DNA from: Clostridiales bacterium
Lineage (GTDB): Bacteria > Bacillota > Clostridia > Saccharofermentanales > Saccharofermentanaceae
Assembly: GCA_003543635.1 (NCBI GenBank)
Contig: DNAE01000058.1
Location: 1-8,878, forward strand
Length of the DNA stretch: 8,878 nt
Direction: 5' to 3'
Part shown: positions 8,071-8,878 of the stretch, piece by piece
Position numbering within the stretch: position 1 is the first letter of the stretch
Layout: each line of letters opens with the position of its first letter
Position numbers and translations under genes: made by a program
The notes under the pieces: model-generated
The model's input: only the letters and a program-made list of their open reading frames with translations
Told to the model about the DNA's origin: nothing
Databases searched by the model: none

Positions 8071-8147
8071 TGGTCGGAGTGACGGGACTTGAACCCACGA
8101 CCTCTTGCTCCCTAAGCAAGCACTCTAGCCACCTGAGCTACACCCCG
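8071..8147 (-). tRNA. tRNA-Pro, anticodon AGG, CCA encoded
   Basis: A 77-nt cloverleaf folds fully by eye. The acceptor arms CGGGGTG and CACTCCG pair, followed by A73 and an encoded CCA. The D arm is GCTC/GAGT, the anticodon stem CTTGC/GCAAG with loop TTAGGGA, and the T loop TTCAAGT. C1-G72, A73, G35, G36 and G37 are the expected proline identity features. The anticodon AGG has A at the wobble position. If deaminated to inosine it would read CCU, CCC and CCA; unmodified it would favour CCU. The T stem has two wobble pairs at its base, weaker than in its CGG neighbour. It is second in the transcript, 29 bp after tRNA-Pro(CGG), with a terminator directly after it. Confidence 0.95.
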
Positions 8148-8176
8148 ATATTCTGTCATGTACTTATTCGGAAAGC

Positions 8177-8252
8177 TGGTCGGAGTGGCGGGACTCGAAC
8201 CCACGGCCTCTTGCTCCCGAAGCAAGCACTCTACCACCTGAGCCACACCCCG
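8177..8252 (-). tRNA. tRNA-Pro, anticodon CGG, CCA encoded
   Basis: A 76-nt cloverleaf with the same acceptor stem as its neighbour (CGGGGTG/CACTCCG, A73, encoded CCA), anticodon stem CTTGC/GCAAG, loop TTCGGGA giving anticodon CGG, and T loop TTCGAGT. It reads CCG codons. It is the first gene of the two-tRNA unit, starting about 24 bp after the predicted transcription start. It differs from the AGG copy by five substitutions and one D-loop base. Confidence 0.96.
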
Positions 8253-8283
8253 ATATTCCGAGTAAAGCCAAGACAGCTATAAA

Positions 8284-8312
8284 ATAATAGTACAAGTTAG
8301 GACTTAATGCAA
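8284..8312 (-). promoter_or_regulatory. Sigma-70-type promoter of the tRNA-Pro unit
   Basis: On the - strand, TTGCAT (8312-8307) and TATTAT (8289-8284) are separated by exactly 17 bp. Each matches the consensus well (4/6 and 5/6). Predicted transcription starts near 8276, about 24 bp before tRNA-Pro(CGG), which suits a short processed leader. Confidence 0.75.
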
Positions 8313-8357
8313 GTGGTTTAACGATAAAGAGTTCATTATTTTGCAAAGCCGCGTCAT

Positions 8358-8386
8358 TTAAGATCGGATAAGTATGCTATTATAAT
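8358..8386 (+). promoter_or_regulatory. Predicted promoter of thyA
   Basis: TATAAT at 8381-8386 is a perfect -10 box, with TTAAGA at 8358-8363 as a 4/6 match to the -35 box, spaced 17 bp. An overlapping alternative is the extended -10 TGCTATTAT at 8375-8383. Transcription would start near 8393, giving a leader of about 25 nt. It is divergent from the tRNA promoter, with about 45 bp between the two. Confidence 0.65.
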
Positions 8387-8404
8387 AAAGTACTTTGAAA
8401 TAGC

Positions 8405-8410
8405 GGAGGA
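8405..8410 (+). promoter_or_regulatory. Ribosome binding site of thyA
   Basis: GGAGGA lies 7 bp before the ATG at 8418, a strong and well-spaced site. It favours this ATG over the in-frame ATG two codons later at 8424. Confidence 0.85.
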
Positions 8411-8417
8411 ACTGTCT

Positions 8418-8878
8418 ATGAGCATGGCAGATGAGATATTTGATCAGAATATCAAGGATATCCTGAATTCCGGATATACGACCGAGAATGAGAAGGTCAG
8501 ACCTCATTGGGAGGACGGGACTCCCGCATATACATTTAAGAAGTTCGGCATCGTCAATCGTTATGATCTTGCAAAAGAGTTTCCGATGCTGACCCAGCGG
8601 TATATCAACTTTAAGGGCGCTGTAGATGAGATCTTGTGGATCTGGCAGAAGAAATCCAATAATGTTAAGGACTTAGGCACGCACATCTGGGATGCGTGGG
8701 CCGATGAGAACGGCTCGATAGGTAAAGCTTACGGCTATCAGTTAGGTGTCAAGCATCACTATAAGGAAGGCGACATGGATCAGGTTGACCGTGTGCTCTT
8801 CGATCTTAAGAATAATCCCAGTAGCAGAAGGATCATGACAAATATCTATGTTCATCAGGATCTTCATGAGATGAACCT
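8418..8878 (+). CDS. thyA: Thymidylate synthase ThyA, 3' partial
   Basis: Makes dTMP from dUMP using methylene-tetrahydrofolate, in the cytoplasm. The 153 codons present are uninterrupted and match the N-terminal half of classical ThyA as found in Clostridia. Recognisable blocks are VRPHWEDGTPAYTFKKFG, FPMLTQRYINFKGAVDEILW, GTHIWDAWAD, GKAYGYQLG and the phosphate-binding arginine pair in SSRRIMTNIY. The window ends shortly before the expected active-site PC motif, so catalysis cannot be checked directly. The start at 8418 is set by the GGAGGA site. It is transcribed from its own promoter, divergently from the tRNA-Pro unit. A folate-pathway gene such as folA often follows thyA, but that lies outside the window. 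Confidence 0.97.
   Translation, partial: MSMADEIFDQNIKDILNSGYTTENEKVRPHWEDGTPAYTFKKFGIVNRYDLAKEFPMLTQRYINFKGAVDEILWIWQKKSNNVKDLGTHIWDAWADENGSIGKAYGYQLGVKHHYKEGDMDQVDRVLFDLKNNPSSRRIMTNIYVHQDLHEMN

Larger units (their letters stand above)
8071..8252 (-). repeat. Tandem duplication of the tRNA-Pro gene
   Basis: The two tRNA genes are direct repeats about 105 bp apart, matching at all but five positions plus one single-base gap. The shared sequence runs beyond the mature 5' end: both are preceded by GAATAT. This points to a tandem copy rather than separately evolved isoacceptors. One of the five changes is the wobble base, C34 versus A34. Confidence 0.8.

Noticed and set aside
8058..8282. + strand frame containing VTGLEPTTS-like peptide
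   Set aside because: It is read through the antisense of two tRNA genes; such peptides are a well-known annotation artefact of tRNAs.
8164..8346. - strand frame containing GRGFESRH-like peptide
   Set aside because: Translation of tRNA-Pro(CGG) and its promoter, another known tRNA-derived artefact.

Overview
The window looks like chromosomal DNA from a Gram-positive, anaerobic Clostridia-type bacterium, most likely Lachnospiraceae. That assignment is inferred from the style of the thymidylate synthase, the multidomain c-di-GMP proteins, strong GGAGG-type ribosome sites and a Lachnospiraceae-like GT-C membrane protein; no single marker proves it. There are no insertion sequences, phage genes or CRISPR arrays. 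The window is almost fully coding.

Bases 1-5977 (+ strand) hold a tight three-gene run with gaps of 19 and 12 bp, probably one operon. (1) A membrane-anchored HD-GYP c-di-GMP phosphodiesterase, whose reading frame is open to the left edge, so its N-terminus is missing. (2) A FIST sensor fused to a degenerate GGDEF domain and an EAL phosphodiesterase that keeps its metal and catalytic residues. (3) A cytoplasmic LacI-type ligand-binding domain followed by a helical and a GAF-like region. This third protein stops where comparable proteins would continue into an output domain. Together they suggest a signal-input and c-di-GMP-degradation module carrying both known types of c-di-GMP phosphodiesterase (EAL gives pGpG, HD-GYP can give GMP).

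Bases 5932-8028 (- strand) encode a 698-residue polytopic membrane protein with GT-C glycosyltransferase features and a C-terminal extracytoplasmic domain. Its 3' end overlaps the 3' end of the sensor gene by 46 bp in convergent orientation. This is consistent with a rearrangement junction that removed the end of the sensor gene.

Bases 8034-8312 (- strand) form a compact stable-RNA unit: a good sigma-70-type promoter, tRNA-Pro(CGG), tRNA-Pro(AGG) and an intrinsic terminator. The two tRNAs are near-identical tandem copies. The AGG anticodon is unusual for bacterial proline and fits the strong CCC preference in the neighbouring genes.

From 8358 to the right edge, a divergent promoter and strong ribosome site lead into thyA (thymidylate synthase), cut by the window end before its active-site cysteine. 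The 165 bp at 8253-8417 hold only the two divergent promoters and the thyA leader. No stretch over 300 bp lacks a gene.
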